Assembly: GCA_021234155.1 (NCBI GenBank)
Contig: JAJEKV010000240.1
Span: forward strand, 555,568 to 619,567
Reading direction: 5' to 3'
DNA length: 64,000 bases
Source: Isoetes taiwanensis
Lineage: Eukaryota; Streptophyta; Lycopodiopsida; Isoetales; Isoetaceae
Within the stretch, counting starts at the first letter, position 1; every line of letters begins with the position of its first letter. The notes beneath the pieces were generated by a model. The model saw only the letters and a program-made list of their open reading frames with translations. It was not told the DNA's origin and searched no databases. Position numbers and translations under genes: made by a program. Of this stretch, positions 10,451 through 22,245 are shown piece after piece.

Positions 10451-11848
10451 GTAACTATTAGATAACAATGGTGGTTGTCAAGAAACAATAAAACCCACAA
10501 AGAACAACAGCAAAAAGGCGACCATAGAAAAACAATTGCACAGCAACTTTCTCGCATCGATTCTCCAAATCCGAGATTTCACAAGCCAAATCGGCCATTT
10601 TTAACCCAATTTCGGCTCTTTGTAAGCAATTGCGGTCCATTTTGCTTTGAATCCGAGCCCAGCCTGATAGCTCCAAAATCGATGTACATGTCTCTGATTC
10701 TATCATTATCAGGCAGATCGATCCTTTTCACCCCAACTCGGCCCTTTAGCAGTCCAACAAGCCTTATCGTTGTTTACAAAAGTTCTGGCTCCAACTGTGA
10801 CAATTCTGTTGCAGGAAAAACTGTTGTTGCAGCCCATAAATTTTTACTTCAAATCTACAAATTCTTAACAGAAGCATGTGCAAATCAAATCAATTCTTGG
10901 CAGCCTATGCAATCTCACGGAATCTAATCAATTGAAACCAAACCCCACCTGAAAGAAGAAGGTTTGATGCAGTCTCTTCAAGCTCCGGTGCAATCCTCCG
11001 CTGGCCTCCTCCTCAGCACCTCCAAAACCCTCTCTTGCAAAATTAATCACGTTCCCAAAAAGCCCTTTTTCAAAAATTCCCTTTTGAAAACCCTTTGCTT
11101 ACATAGATATATGCCATGCATATATTCCCATTTTTCAAGTAAAATGCATTATGTGCAAATACTAGACCATTGTTGGCCTCTTACTGCCTAGGACCGTTAC
11201 ACACTTCCTCTTCGTCTTCCTCTTCCTCTTCTTCTAATTATGATTTGTGTCTAGTATGATGTTGCCAATATGTGGTATGATGTAAAACTTGCTTTTGCTT
11301 TTCTTCTTCGTGAGTAATTACATGGCTTTCTAATGTCACACTTCTAATTTGTGTAATTCCATGACCCTAAGTCTTTTGATAAGTTTGTAGAAGAGAAAAT
11401 TAGTAATTGGGATATGGTTCAGAATTAGAGCACCCATACATATTATTATTATAATTGTTGAATTCCTTCACTGCCATACCTAGCTTGCCATTATGCAATC
11501 TTGTGATAATAATAAATATGTATTTGTAAGAGTTGGTTTACCTATCACACTTGTTGATAAAAGTCCAAAATTTTGGCAGCTTAACTTTCAAGCACAACTT
11601 TCTTTTCATGAATGATGTTTTTAGCTAGGGTGTCACGACGACCATGACGTTTTGAAATGGAAAAAGACTTGAGACCTTTTATTTACTCTAAATGACAAGG
11701 ATAGGAGATGTGTCTATCTATCTATCTATCTATCTTATTGACACCATAAAGTTCAAGTAGTTTCATTCTGAAAATTTTGTCCAATCCAAGAGTGACATGT
11801 ATGCAACATTCTTTCCCGGAATTGTTCAATTAGTTGCATTCTAAGTTT
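10451..11848. other. Intergenic sequence with a CTAT microsatellite
   Basis: Frames at 10458-10927 show no recognisable domain. A short (CTAT)n run sits at about 11713-11734. No gene can be supported. Confidence 0.35.
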
Positions 11849-12622
11849 CTACTTGCATTCCAAGATCTTACTTACATTCTGCCTTGCATTCTGCATTCTA
11901 GTTTCTTGATTATTTGTAGCTCTATTTACTAACTGGGGAATTGAACCCCAATGAAACCATAGCCAGTGCAACAGATTGGAAAAGGCTACACAAAAGATGA
12001 AAATCTTCTTAAAGAACCGCCCGGCCCGTTTGCAGAGGAGTTGGAAAGGGGGAAACATGGGTAGCTTCATCGCCCTGGCTCTGCTCTGCAGTAAAGATGC
12101 CGTTACCTGGAGGAGGAAGATGCGAAGAAGAACGAGTAAATCCTTCATGGCTAGAGGTCGAAAAGCATAATGTAAAATTGAAAGCTTACAAGAAAATATA
12201 AAAATGTTTACAAAGAACTGTCGGACCTCTGCTTTAAGGCCTCCGATAGCAAAACTCTTTACAAAGTAAGCAAGTACATGAAGGAAAGAAAGAAGCGACC
12301 GAAGAAGATCACAGAGCACAGATTGCCGCTTGCCAAAAACTGGATATCTGCTTTTTTCAGCTTTGATCTTTAACCTGAAAAGGCAAGCAAAACACTGTAA
12401 AGACCTAGAAGCCAAAGATAGTATTTCTTCCTGCAGTGCCAAGATCTTGCAGACAACTCCTTCCTGTAGTGCCAAGGCGCCATAGCTAGAGCTGGATGGC
12501 AGCATAGAAGGCGCCATAGCAGAAGACGCCATCGCCGGAGTATCAGTGGAAAAATGAGAAAGCGCCATAGCCGAAGGCGCCATCGCTGGAGTATCAGAGG
12601 AAAAATGAAAATGCAATGCCAC
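11849..12622 (-). other. Longest uninterrupted frame in the window, 257 codons, unidentified
   Basis: The frame starts with an imperfect tandem repeat of about 18 codons (FSSDTPAMAPSAMALSHFS, then FSTDTPAMASSAMAPS) followed by hydrophobic stretches and basic residues. I recognise no domain. Two alternate frames are also fairly open, which weakens the coding case and suggests biased, repeat-derived sequence. Near the C-terminal end (about 11933-11951) lies GGGGTTCAATTCCCC on minus, also found in similar form at 26577-26593. It could be part of an unknown mobile element. Confidence that it makes protein is low. Confidence 0.22.
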
Positions 12623-12697
12623 GTCATCGCCATGTCAGAATAAAACTACCGCGAACTTCACGTAACAATAGTTGCCTTCTACTTGCAATTCTGGCAC

Positions 12698-12934
12698 CAA
12701 TTCCAACCGTCCACAAATGCTACCTTCGCGTATCTGTGTAAATTTCTAGTTCCTATAAAATATTTTGCTTCTCTAAATTTTTAAAACTTTACCCTATGGC
12801 AATTCTTGTATACAAAAAAAATGTAGGCTAAAGTTTTAAAAATCCTTTTAAGAATTTAGAGAAGCAAAATATTTTATAGGAACTAGAAATTTACACAGAT
12901 ACGCGAAGGTAGCATTTGTGGACGGTTGGAATTG
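12698..12934. repeat. Near-perfect foldback (inverted repeat) element, 237 bp
   Basis: The left arm starts CAATTCCAACCGTCCAC at 12698 and the right arm ends with its exact reverse complement at 12934. The arms of about 95-100 bases match almost base for base (for example ctaccttcgcgtatctgtg against cacagatacgcgaaggtag), with a short AT-rich loop near 12800-12830. It lies about 270 bp before the deSI start codon and just before its untranslated first exon. It looks like a young foldback MITE or inverted duplication; the transcript could form a long hairpin. Confidence 0.85.
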
Positions 12935-13080
12935 AGTTCGAATAGAGTCTCTGGAGGCCGGAATTGCGCCAGCCAATAGATTCTTCATGGGTTTTTTCAA
13001 TTTTCGAATCCTGTGCTTTGGGAGCTGTCCGTCGTTCCGGCATTTTAATAATTAGGTTATTTAGAATTTCAGGTTTGCAG

Positions 13081-13188
13081 GTAAGCTATTCCAAGGTCTT
13101 CTTTGTTCCTTTTCTATTCCGCTGTTTATCCATCCTTCCTCTTTCCTTTCAGATGGGCTTGTGATGATGACTTGTTTTTTCTCTTCAG
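13081..13188 (+). other. Probable 5'-UTR intron of the deSI-like gene
   Basis: A donor 'ttgcag|gtaagc' at about 13081 and an acceptor 'ctcttcag' ending at 13188, twelve bases before the ATG, fit a leader intron. The polypyrimidine tract before the acceptor is good. Expression evidence would be needed to confirm it. Confidence 0.5.
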
Positions 13189-13200
13189 TTTTGAAGTACA

Positions 13201-15350
13201 ATGGGGTGGAATAATTTGTTTTCTTACGAACTTCTTTCAAGAAGTTTTAGTGGATCTCCAAGTCCCTCAAGCACGGGATGCAAGTTTCCTATATATCTAA
13301 ATGTTTACGATCTGACCAGCTTAAACGGATACTGCTATTGGTTTGGACTTGGAATATTTCATTCCGCCATCGAAGGTATATCACTACCTTTGTAGATGCA
13401 TTTTAGGTGCTTTCTCCCTTTTCATTGTCATTTCTTTGGATGCCATGGAGTATCTGCCGACAGAGATTGTGCCTCGGGAAAATCTGCATGAAATTACATA
13501 GCTGTGAAATAGATAGAATGATAAAGAGGCACTAAAGATGGCACTATTTTCATGTTATTGCTCTACTTATAGAATTGCACTGCTTTTATTAGTTCTGTGC
13601 TAAGGCTCGAGTTAAAGATTAGGGCATTCTGCACCAAATTTATTTATTGAATAGCAAAAATACAAGTACCACAGTAAGTCTCTTATTATTTTCTTTCATA
13701 TATTTACTGCACAACGCTTTTTGCTATCCATTAGGGTAGAGATCTAAAGGGAAAAGGGACCTTCAAGAGATGTGCATAAACCTATGTCATGCATTGTCTA
13801 GAGCATTGTAGCCATTTTGAAGGCAATGTTTCTTTCCCCATGTCAAATCTGCAGCTGAAATTAATTTGTTGAAGCTTAGCATGGTAATAATATGTTTAAT
13901 ATAGAACCATCTCTTCACAAGCCACAAAATCAGTAGGCTGTTGAAAACCACTGCACAGGTTTAAAGATTGATCCAGTAATTTCACTATGTGTACAGGATT
14001 CCTTGTCATCTATTATTTTGATCCTGCTATGGCATGCTGGCATGTAACCTCTCGTAGTAAACATTCTGCTTGTGCTTCGTTTCTTAATTCATGCACCACT
14101 GTAGCTTCTATGATCGGCTAGTATTCATTTCACAGCCCCCATCTGATGTGGCATACATCTCGGTCCTTGATTTCCAGATTGTATGGTCTATATTTGTGCC
14201 ACGTTAGTTGGGGGGCTGTAAAGCGAAAGTGTCCCCTATGATCACTAAACTGGGCTAGCAAGTGCATCAAATAGGAACTAAAGGAGCAAAACTACAGCTG
14301 GGGTGACAGAGAGCGATCTTGAATACGGTTTTGAAGTTTTATATGGTTACGCAGCAATGCCATCATAAAAGACACTCTGTTCTGGTAGATAGTATGATAC
14401 TAAGAGTGATATTTGGAAAGCGTTGAGTTTACACGTCATGAGGATTTGAACTCAGTGAATGATTGAGGTCTTCACTTATGTTAGGTCCTAATTTTAAATG
14501 CATGCTAATTACCTTGCCATTGTTAGGAATTGGAGACTTGTGTTTGTACTTCTGCCTGGAATAAGATATTAATGTATCCTTCCACCCCATTTCGGTTTGA
14601 AAGAGAGATATCAAAGTCAGCATAAAAGATATTAATGCTATCATTCATGCTGCAGCTCATGGAGTGGAGTATGCATTTGGCGCGCATGATTATCCAACAA
14701 GTGGTGTATTTGAAGTAGAGCCACGTCATTGCCCAGGATTCATTTTTAGAAAAAGTCTTTTACTGGGCACTACGGATCTGAGTCCAGTCGAGTTTCGGCA
14801 GTTTATAGAACACATTGCAGGAAGTTATAATGGGGACACATATCACCTTATTTGCAAAAATTGTAACCATTTTTGCGAGGATATAAGTGTGCGGCTAACA
14901 GGCAGGCCTATACCTGGTTGGGTTAACCGTCTTGCTAGAATAGGTATTTCTTGTCTATTTAATTTTGCAGAATCTTTAAGAGCATTCCATTTTGAATGGC
15001 AGGAACGTTAGAAAAGTCATGCATTTGTTTTTGACATTTCAGGGTGGTTGTGCAAATGTCTATTGCCTGAATGCCTCCAGTTGACAGCAGCACAACAAAT
15101 TTCTGAATTAGAGAGATGCGATGGTATTAAGATTATGTTATATGCTTGAGTTTATTTCTAGTTCATCTCAATCTGATCTTTAGATGTGGGGCTTGCAGAA
15201 AGTGCAAGCGATCATGGAAAGGAACGCCTTGAAAGTGAAGAAGAGCAGAAGATATGTCACTTACAGAATGGCAATGCTGCACAGATTAAAATCCAGCAAT
15301 ATTTGCGGGAAGTCTCATTAAAATGTGTACAAGATCCACTTGCAAATTAA
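13201..15350 (+). CDS. deSI-like PPPDE-domain thiol isopeptidase, four coding exons
   Basis: PPPDE/DUF862 proteins are papain-fold cysteine isopeptidases that remove SUMO or ubiquitin; plant members are called deSI-like. Coding exons with GT-AG borders and matching phases: 13201-13375, 14656-14943, 15043-15123 and 15184-15350, giving 711 nt (236 aa). The protein shows YLNVYDLTSLNGYCYWFGLG, FHSAIEAHGVEYAFGAHDYP, FEVEPRHCPGF and the Cys motif KNCNHFC. Predicted catalytic residues are His54 and Cys128, both present. The end of the fold, GWVNRLARIG-WLCKCLLPEC, is rebuilt only by splicing to exon 3. Reading through intron 2 would instead stop at 15011 with an unrelated tail. Exon 4 encodes a hydrophilic acidic tail. 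The length fits the family (about 170-260 aa). No lesions are visible. Start chosen: first ATG after the leader-intron acceptor, in frame with the PPPDE domain. Confidence 0.9.
13376..14655 (+). other. Intron 1 of the deSI-like gene
   Basis: A phase-1 GT-AG intron of 1280 bases. No transposon, RNA gene or conserved frame is seen in it. Confidence 0.8.
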
Positions 15351-16724
15351 TAATTTCCGAGTGTTCATATAAGATTTTCTATGGCATACCAGTTAGTGAT
15401 GAACCACACAGGCTGTCCTCAATGTTGGACATGACGTATCAAATTGTATGAGTTTTTGCTAGAAGAGATTTATGTACATTTTGGAGTGCCACATATGTGT
15501 GGCAATCAGACAATTCTTTATTTGTAGTTTAAAATGCAAGCTCTATTGGTTTGTCTGCTTGGAGCAGCTCAAATGGAAAGACAATTGAGCTTCTGAAATG
15601 ATCAGGCTAACTGCAGACATTAACCTGGATAATCAGGAAGTATTTTTGTTAAACATGATAATCCGTCAGACGATGTATGTTCTTCACTTGCATCTTCTTG
15701 CTCTAATTCAGATATGGGTGGTCATGCTGCAAGGCTCGTCCCAGGATTGTTTGCGTTAATATTATTATATTGCCCATGGTTGGTGTGGGCCTCAATGGTT
15801 GTCGTCTGGATTATGCCATAATCATCTGCTCTCCTGAACTGCAGAATTGGCCCAAAACCTAGGTATACCAAGGCTTGCCCTTGGACTTGAGAAAACAACC
15901 CTCAACCTGCACAATTTGTTTAGAGCACTACAGCCGAGTGACGAGTAAGGTGAGCTGTTGGATTGAACTAATTTTAGTATTCCGGGCTAGGAAGGAGAAT
16001 AGGATTTAAAGGACTTTTTGAGTTGATTATGCTTCCATATTTGCGACAATATTAAAAGCAAATATCCAAGCACATTTCAAGAAACAACCATGAAACATGC
16101 ATCTCCAAGGGATGTGCAAATAATGGAAAGTCATTAATGGAAGATATTCTTAATGGCATATCTGCTCTAACCATTGGAACTCTTGAAATTTTATCTACAA
16201 GGCATTGACATTGCTATCAAGTAGAGAAGAGAAATGCCACCTTTTTTACTAGCAGGATTCCTGCCTACCATCATCAACCAATGCCAATAAGAAATTATGC
16301 CTTAAATTTTGACTATACCATTATCAACGAATGCCAATAAGAAATTATGTATTAGATTTTGACACCATCTATATTTATTGACATTAACATTGGCAAAAGT
16401 TGAACAAGATGCTGATGTATCATGTATCGGGTGTGCCCTTTTTGTTTGAAGAAATTCTCATTTGGCATATGGCCACTTAATAAGCGAATTCACACTTGCG
16501 CCCAAGCCTAAAAAGAATGAAAAATTGGAAAGGCACCCAAATGACACCGTCTATCCATACCCTATAGCACGCCACAAAAAAAGAAAAAGAAGAAAGGGGG
16601 GGAAGAGAATTTACATAGGCAAGATTATCTGGTATCCACGTGGCAAAAACGTAGTGCATGCCAGAACTTTGCCTGTCCAAAAATTTGAAGCATGTTAAAA
16701 GCCAAATCATACTTGAGGCAGCAT

Positions 16725-16728
<4 letters not shown>
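15351..16728. other. 3' flank of the deSI-like gene
   Basis: Probable 3' UTR then intergenic DNA. A short direct repeat 'aatgccaataagaaattatg' occurs twice (about 16280 and 16330). The frame at 16462-16698 has no family features. Confidence 0.4.
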
Positions 16729-16760
<32 letters not shown>

Positions 16761-17148
16761 AAGCCAAAAGCCAGATTCAAATGCAGAGGCGGGAATAAAA
16801 TTTTAGAGGATAATCATGATCCACTGAATAGAACCACCAGCCTATGCATAAGACAACACACTCAAATATGGCTCAAATATCAACTGTCGCTTGGCAGGAG
16901 CAAGCGAAGAACAATGGTAGGCCTTAGCGATTCTAGCTTGTACGTCCGGGAGGACTACTGCAGGAGGAATATCCAAACCCTGAAAGATAGACAATCTTCT
17001 GCGCTTCCAGATGGACCATAGCAACCATCCTGATGCCAAATGAAATGCTTGACTCCGCACCTTATTCCACGTATCCGGATAAATAGCCAGAAGCACTTGC
17101 TGACTTGTCAATGTCACATGAAAAAGAGAAAGCAGCCAAGACCAAACA
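16729..17148 (-). mobile_element. L1-type LINE, 3' half, split by LTR element
   Basis: The minus strand encodes VWSWLLSLFHVTLTSQQVLL then AIYPDTWNKVRSQAFHLASG, with a poly(A) tail (poly-T on + at 16729-16759). Its upstream half is at 37769-38195: DHLQ there joins VWSWLL here, just as CERLRQAWSWLL is continuous in the related copy at 7640-8494. The LINE was therefore present before the 20.6 kb LTR element inserted. Confidence 0.85.
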
Positions 17149-18768
17149 TGCGGCGCTCCCGGAATATATACGACCCTCTGACGATATACATGCGAGGACT
17201 TTCCCTCCCATGGCAATCATCTCACCATGAGCGGGGCCCTCCGCCTATTTTTTGGTCCATCTATGAAATGAGGCCGAAAGAAGGACACGAAGGGTCATTC
17301 GCCCACGCCTTCAATTGGGACTCCTACGTCGCGGAAGCATGAATACAAGGGTTAGCACACAAAGATGAATATACATAAATAACCACCACTAAGGGTGGCG
17401 ATCCATCTAATATACCAACGGCATAGAATATGCATCTAAATCTCACGAAAACACCCGAACCCGGGTTCTACACCAGCTCGGACTCCGTGAGGATCGACCG
17501 GTACCGAGCCTCAAGAGATCCGGCGGACCGAAGTCTTGGCATGGCGTTATCGGGCATAGAGCATTGGCTAGGGTTGTCCACTCCATCCGCCCCCCATTGC
17601 ACACTTTGCGGATGGGTCAATTCATGCTATGGCTTTGCTATAGCCAGGAAGAGACGCAAACTTCGGGGCATCACCCTCCGAGCCTACTCGGTGTTCATGG
17701 CGCTTTGGTCCGATGAGGCAGCCCGGGAGGCGTCCCCTTCCGTAATCACGGTGGTTCCATGGGTGAGCTAGAGAATACGTGCGCATCGGCGACCCCCAAG
17801 ATCCGCATGCAGGCTTACTCACCCTAAATCTACTCAAAGCATGGTGCTCCATACGGATCACACCACTACACCTGTGGAGTGTCGGACCCATACCCGCCCC
17901 TCAACGTGACCGGCCATCGGGCCTAGCCCCACCTGTAGGAGTCTCAGGGAGCCTTGTATGCTCATGCAAGACCCCACCCCTCATGTCACCACCTTGTGTT
18001 CCTTGTGCGGTGCTAAAGCCCGGACCATAGCATCTAGGACCCGGTGGGTTCTTGTGCCGCCGCGATCAAATGGGACTCTACAGGCGCCTATCTAGGAGCA
18101 TACTACAATACACTGGTTCGGAGGCCTCTACCCCGTAATCCCCGCTTTTGAGTCGATTAAACAAAGAACTAACAATCCATCCTTTCAGAATAAGACCAAG
18201 AATTGAATATAAAGAGAACTTGTTTGTACAATCAAGGGTTAATTTCTATGATTGATTCACAAAGAGAATAGAGAGAGACGGACACAACCAAGTGTTAATT
18301 AGAATTCACATAGCCACCTACCTGAATTCTGGCTGGACTCGTTTCCATGGGGCGCTTCCATCTTCTGGGAGTTGAGAATTCAGCTGCTGCTTCACAGGGA
18401 CGACTGGTATGGTGGTTCTCTGCAGGTGTACGATGGCGCTCAGCTCCTGGCCTTCCTTGGTCGATTAGGAGGAGTCAATCCCAGGGATAGGGGTCAAGTT
18501 GGCATCCAAACTTGGCAATCCCCATGCTACCCACTTGATTGGGGCAGGTGGCGCCTTCCCAAATGGTAATTAGCCTAATTTCCTAGGTTATAGGTTATTA
18601 TTGTTAATGTGTTAAATTAGCATAGCTAATTTAATCCTTTTTAAGGTAATCCCCTAGGTTGCAATTAAGTTCCCATACCCCCATGGTAGCGTGCCTTTAG
18701 GGAGTGGACGGTTTGTATTTGTGCGTGTCCCGTGATAGTAGACCGTGATAAATACGTGGAACGTCACA
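17149..18768 (-). mobile_element. 3' LTR of 20.6 kb Ty3/gypsy element
   Basis: About 1.6 kb matching 36176-37768 along its whole length in the same orientation. On minus it starts TGTGACG and ends CCGCA, giving TG...CA ends. It is preceded by a polypurine tract and followed by LINE sequence. Differences from the 5' LTR are mostly small indels, several of them at CAG/CTG words. Confidence 0.9.
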
Positions 18769-18781
18769 TTCTCCCCTCCTT
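18769..18781 (-). other. Polypurine tract of the gypsy element
   Basis: The minus strand reads AAGGAGGGGAGAA directly before the LTR start TGTGACG, the expected place for second-strand priming. Confidence 0.8.
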
Positions 18782-19382
18782 AAAAAAAATGTCCGTCCTC
18801 GGCATTGGGGTTAGCTAATTGAATACATATCGTAAAATCGAATTAGAAAAGGAAGTTAAGAATATAACATTAATGCGCGTTGAGATTATAGTAATTCGAC
18901 AAGAATACATTGAAGTTAAAATATCAAAGTATAAGCACCAAGGTGCCCGATACAAACTTATGATCAAGGAAGATTAGGACCAAGTCCCATTTAAAACATT
19001 AAATCGCGAAAAATCACACATGTAGACAAAACCAATACGGGGAAAAGTTGGGTCATCAAGACCCTCTATACAAGGCGGATGACGACTTGTTCATCGGCCC
19101 GCACATAACCATATACCCGTAGGTTAATAATATGATTAAGTTGTGGTTGAAGGACCACCCCTACAAATAAAAAAAAAAAATATCTAGAAGGGAATCTATC
19201 ATGTATACGGCTTGCAATTCATTGTGGCATAAGGAATGGTGGAGTTCCCCTCAGATAGCCGGAATGAACGCTGATCTATTTACTAGATGTCTTCCTAGCA
19301 ATTTGCGGTCATGTCAACATCAACAATACACTACGTCCTAGAGAACACGAAGGTGATCTCATCATCGGTTATTATTATCATA
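18782..19382 (-). other. Internal 3' non-coding region of the gypsy element
   Basis: Sequence between the chromodomain end and the polypurine tract. No open frame of note. Confidence 0.6.
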
Positions 19383-19835
19383 TCATGATGCATCTACCCC
19401 TCTAAAACATGATTCCCGGTCAATCAAGCCTTCAAGCTTACCGCCGGGAGCGGGGTTGATAGCATCGTTGATGGTGCGGCCTTGAGATTCCCGCATGAAG
19501 TCCGGATAGTGCTTCTCAAGGTCTATCTTCATCACCCAGGTAGCATCTTCAACTGGTAAGTGCTTCCACTTGACCAAGTATTGCAACATTTGAGTCCTTC
19601 TGGTCTGTTTGTAAGCGCGATCAAGAAGAGCGGGCGCACTATTTCCACCGCTCTTCAGTCATTTCTAGGAGGGTAGGGGTATCCAAAACCTCCTCTGGAT
19701 CAGGGGTATGTTGCTTCAGAAGACTCACGTGAAAGACCTTGTGGATTTTCAAGCGGGGTGGCAAGTCCAAGCGATATGCCTGTTCTCCCACGCGTTCAGT
19801 AATCCTGAATGGCCCAGCCCATCTGGGTGCCAACT
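19383..19835 (-). pseudogene. Integrase C-terminus and chromodomain of Ty3/gypsy element
   Basis: The minus strand gives APRWAGPFRITERVGEQAYR then KIHKVFHVSLLKQHTPDP, the conserved GPF/Y and 'HVSLLK' end of gypsy integrase. A second frame holds LQYLVKWKHLPVEDATWV, a chromodomain core (YLVKWxxLPxxxATW). Chromodomains mark the chromovirus branch and steer integration to modified histones. A frame change separates the two pieces. Confidence 0.85.
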
Positions 19836-20173
19836 TCTTACAGTTACCAATTTTAAGCTTGGCTTGTTTGACTTTGATCTTAAGCCAAACCGATTAAGCC
19901 CACGGAAGATTCGTGGGGTTCGGTGCTTATCCGCTAAACTCTTTCTCGACGTCGCGGCCAATAAGTAACCGAACTTCTTCCACCAAGGCCTGCATTTCTA
20001 AAAGGAGTTGTTGAGAGACCTCCACTTTAGAAACATGATTATACCATGTGTCTGGAGTAAGACATTGATAGCCATAATTTATCATGAAGGGAGACATTCT
20101 AGAAGACTCCTGCTTTGTAATCTTTGTAGGCTTAATTCCACCAAGTAAATATAATCAGCCCATTGTATTTATT

Positions 20174-20660
20174 TTACTCCATACATAGCTTCTTAGCATA
20201 TCTTCGATAATACGATTGACACGCTCGCTTGACCATCCAATCCGAGGATGGTAGGTCTGTACTCATGGCAAGCTTGGTGCGGATGGTGGCGAAGAAATCC
20301 TTCGTAATGTAACCGACAAACTTAGGATCCCTATCCGATACAATTACTCTCGCATCCCGGTGCAACCTGAAAATTTCCTTTGCAAAGAGCAAGGCGGTAT
20401 CGAAGGCGGTGTCCGTGGTGCGACATGGCAGGAAGTGAGCCATCTTTGGTAATTTGTCGAGCCCACGACCATTAAGGCATCATACCCCCGAGAGTAATGT
20501 GGAAGCCCCACAATGAAATCCATGGTTATGACTTCCCACTTGGCGTTGGGCACATCCAAAGGTTGCAACTCCCGGGGAACTCTTAATTGCTCAGCCTTGG
20601 TTTGTTGACAAAGCGACCTTAATCGCTTGATGTACCTAGCAATATCCCTCTTCATGGAAG
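20174..20660 (-). pseudogene. Integrase core of Ty3/gypsy element
   Basis: The minus strand shows the zinc-finger end CQQTKAEQLRVPRELQPL, then the first catalytic Asp in TMDFIVGLP, then the second in VIVSDRDPKFVG. The following 'AYHPQTDGQTERVN' region is frameshifted and only partly readable (LPSSDWMVKRACQSYY). Not functional as written. Confidence 0.85.
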
Positions 20661-20923
20661 GCCAAAAATAGCGGAGCGGATCTTAAAGTAAGTTTTCATA
20701 AAACCCGCGATGTCCTCGCTATAGGGCTGTTGTGTGTGTCATGGAGAATCGGCTTTTCGCACCCACTCAAGTCATTTTGGAACACACAACTTATCTTTGT
20801 AATATAATAAATTGCCCTCCTTCTTATATGAAGCGGAATGCTTCACGTTCTCTATGCATGCGGGCTTCCTTACCCAAACTTTCCCAAATATTATGTATCG
20901 GGATCCGTGACCAAGGTCTGTTT

Positions 20924-21400
20924 CTATTTGCTTCCCAAACTCGGGCCGGTGAGTGTGGAAATGGCATTACAATGGGTGCGGGTTATGAAGGGATGCGTGA
21001 CAAAGCATCCCTTAACCACATTGTGCTTCCCCGGTTTATATACAATCTCGAAGTCATATTCCTCGAGGAATTCCATCCATCTCTTAGATTGGAGATTTAG
21101 ATTTTTGGGTGGATAAATAGCGGAGACTCGATGATCCGTATCCAGCTGAAATCTTCTACCAAGAAGGTAGTGTCTCCAAATACGGAGAGCACGAACAACC
21201 CGGCAATTCCCTCGGTCATGGGTAGGGTATCGCCGCTGCATCGTTCATCTTCTTGGAATCGTAAGCAACAACTCTCCCTCGCATTAGAACTCCACCAAGA
21301 GCTATCTTACTAGCGTCGGTGGCTTAACGATTTATCCTTTTTCGGGATCGGGCAAGGTAAGGACCGGTGCGGATGTTAAGGCATCTTTGAGCTTCGAAGC
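20924..21400 (-). pseudogene. RNase H domain of Ty3/gypsy element
   Basis: The minus strand shows RIWRHYLLGRRFQLDTDH, then SKRWMEFLEEYDFEIVYKPG, then KHNVV. These match the RT-linked RNase H (DTDH and W...L..YDF.I.Y.PGK.N) of gypsy pol. Frameshifts lie on both sides. Confidence 0.85.
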
Positions 21401-21439
21401 CGACTTGGACTTTTGTTTTCCAATGTTCCATCCAATCCT

Positions 21440-22100
21440 TTACTTTTCATGCCTTGTGAGATTAGTAAGAGGTCGCGGCAATTGTTGCAAAATCCTTAAC
21501 AAATTTCCGATAATATCCTGCGAGTCCCAAGAAACTCGGGACCTCTCAAACATTATTTGGAATGGGCCAATCTTTTTCTTTGCTTCTATCTTAGCTGGTC
21601 TCAGAGCAATTCCTTCTGAGATAATATGCCCCAAATAGTCTACCCCTCGAGTGGCTTAACTTGCATTTAGAGAATTTGGCAAAGAGCTGATGGCGCCTTT
21701 AGCTTTTGCAAAGCTAATCGAAGATGTTGTTCATGTTGCTGCAGAGTTTTACTATAGATGAGAATGTCATCAAAGAAAATGACAACAAAGTCATCCAAGT
21801 ATTGGCCCGGAAGATGTCATTCATCAACCGCATAAACGTTAGGGGTTGGTCAATCCAAAAGGCATGACGTTGAATTCATAATGCCCATATCCGGGTACTT
21901 AAAAGCGGACTTATGGATGTCCCCTTCCTTAATCCTTATCGATGGTACCCGAGCAAATCTATCTTTGAGAAATATTTTGCTCCTTGTAAGCGGTCCATAA
22001 GATCATCGCGCCTAGGCAAAGCATAGCGATTCTTGATGGTATGCTTATTGAGTTGCCTATAATCAATACACATCCTTAAGGAGCCATCTTTCTTCTTGAC
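21440..22100 (-). pseudogene. Reverse transcriptase of Ty3/gypsy element
   Basis: The minus strand includes [20 protein letters not shown] (about 22080), then [20 protein letters not shown] with the catalytic FFDD at 21777-21766, then MGHIISEGIALRPAKIEA. Motif order is normal but the frame shifts several times, so no full-length product is possible from this text. Confidence 0.9.
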
Positions 22101-22245
22101 AAAAAGAATAGGAGCCCAAATGGTGAAACTTGGGCGAATAAACCCCGTGATTCAAGAACTCTTGTAGTTGTTTCTTAAGCTCTGCTAACTCAGGAGGACT
22201 CATTGATGACGGGCTTTGCTGGTAGGCTTAGTACCGGTTCAAGAG

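Noticed and set aside
14664-15011. Single-exon deSI ORF ending at 15011
   Set aside because: The last 23 codons are intron. Splicing 14943 to 15043 restores the family sequence GWLCKCLLPEC and leads to a longer, in-frame end.
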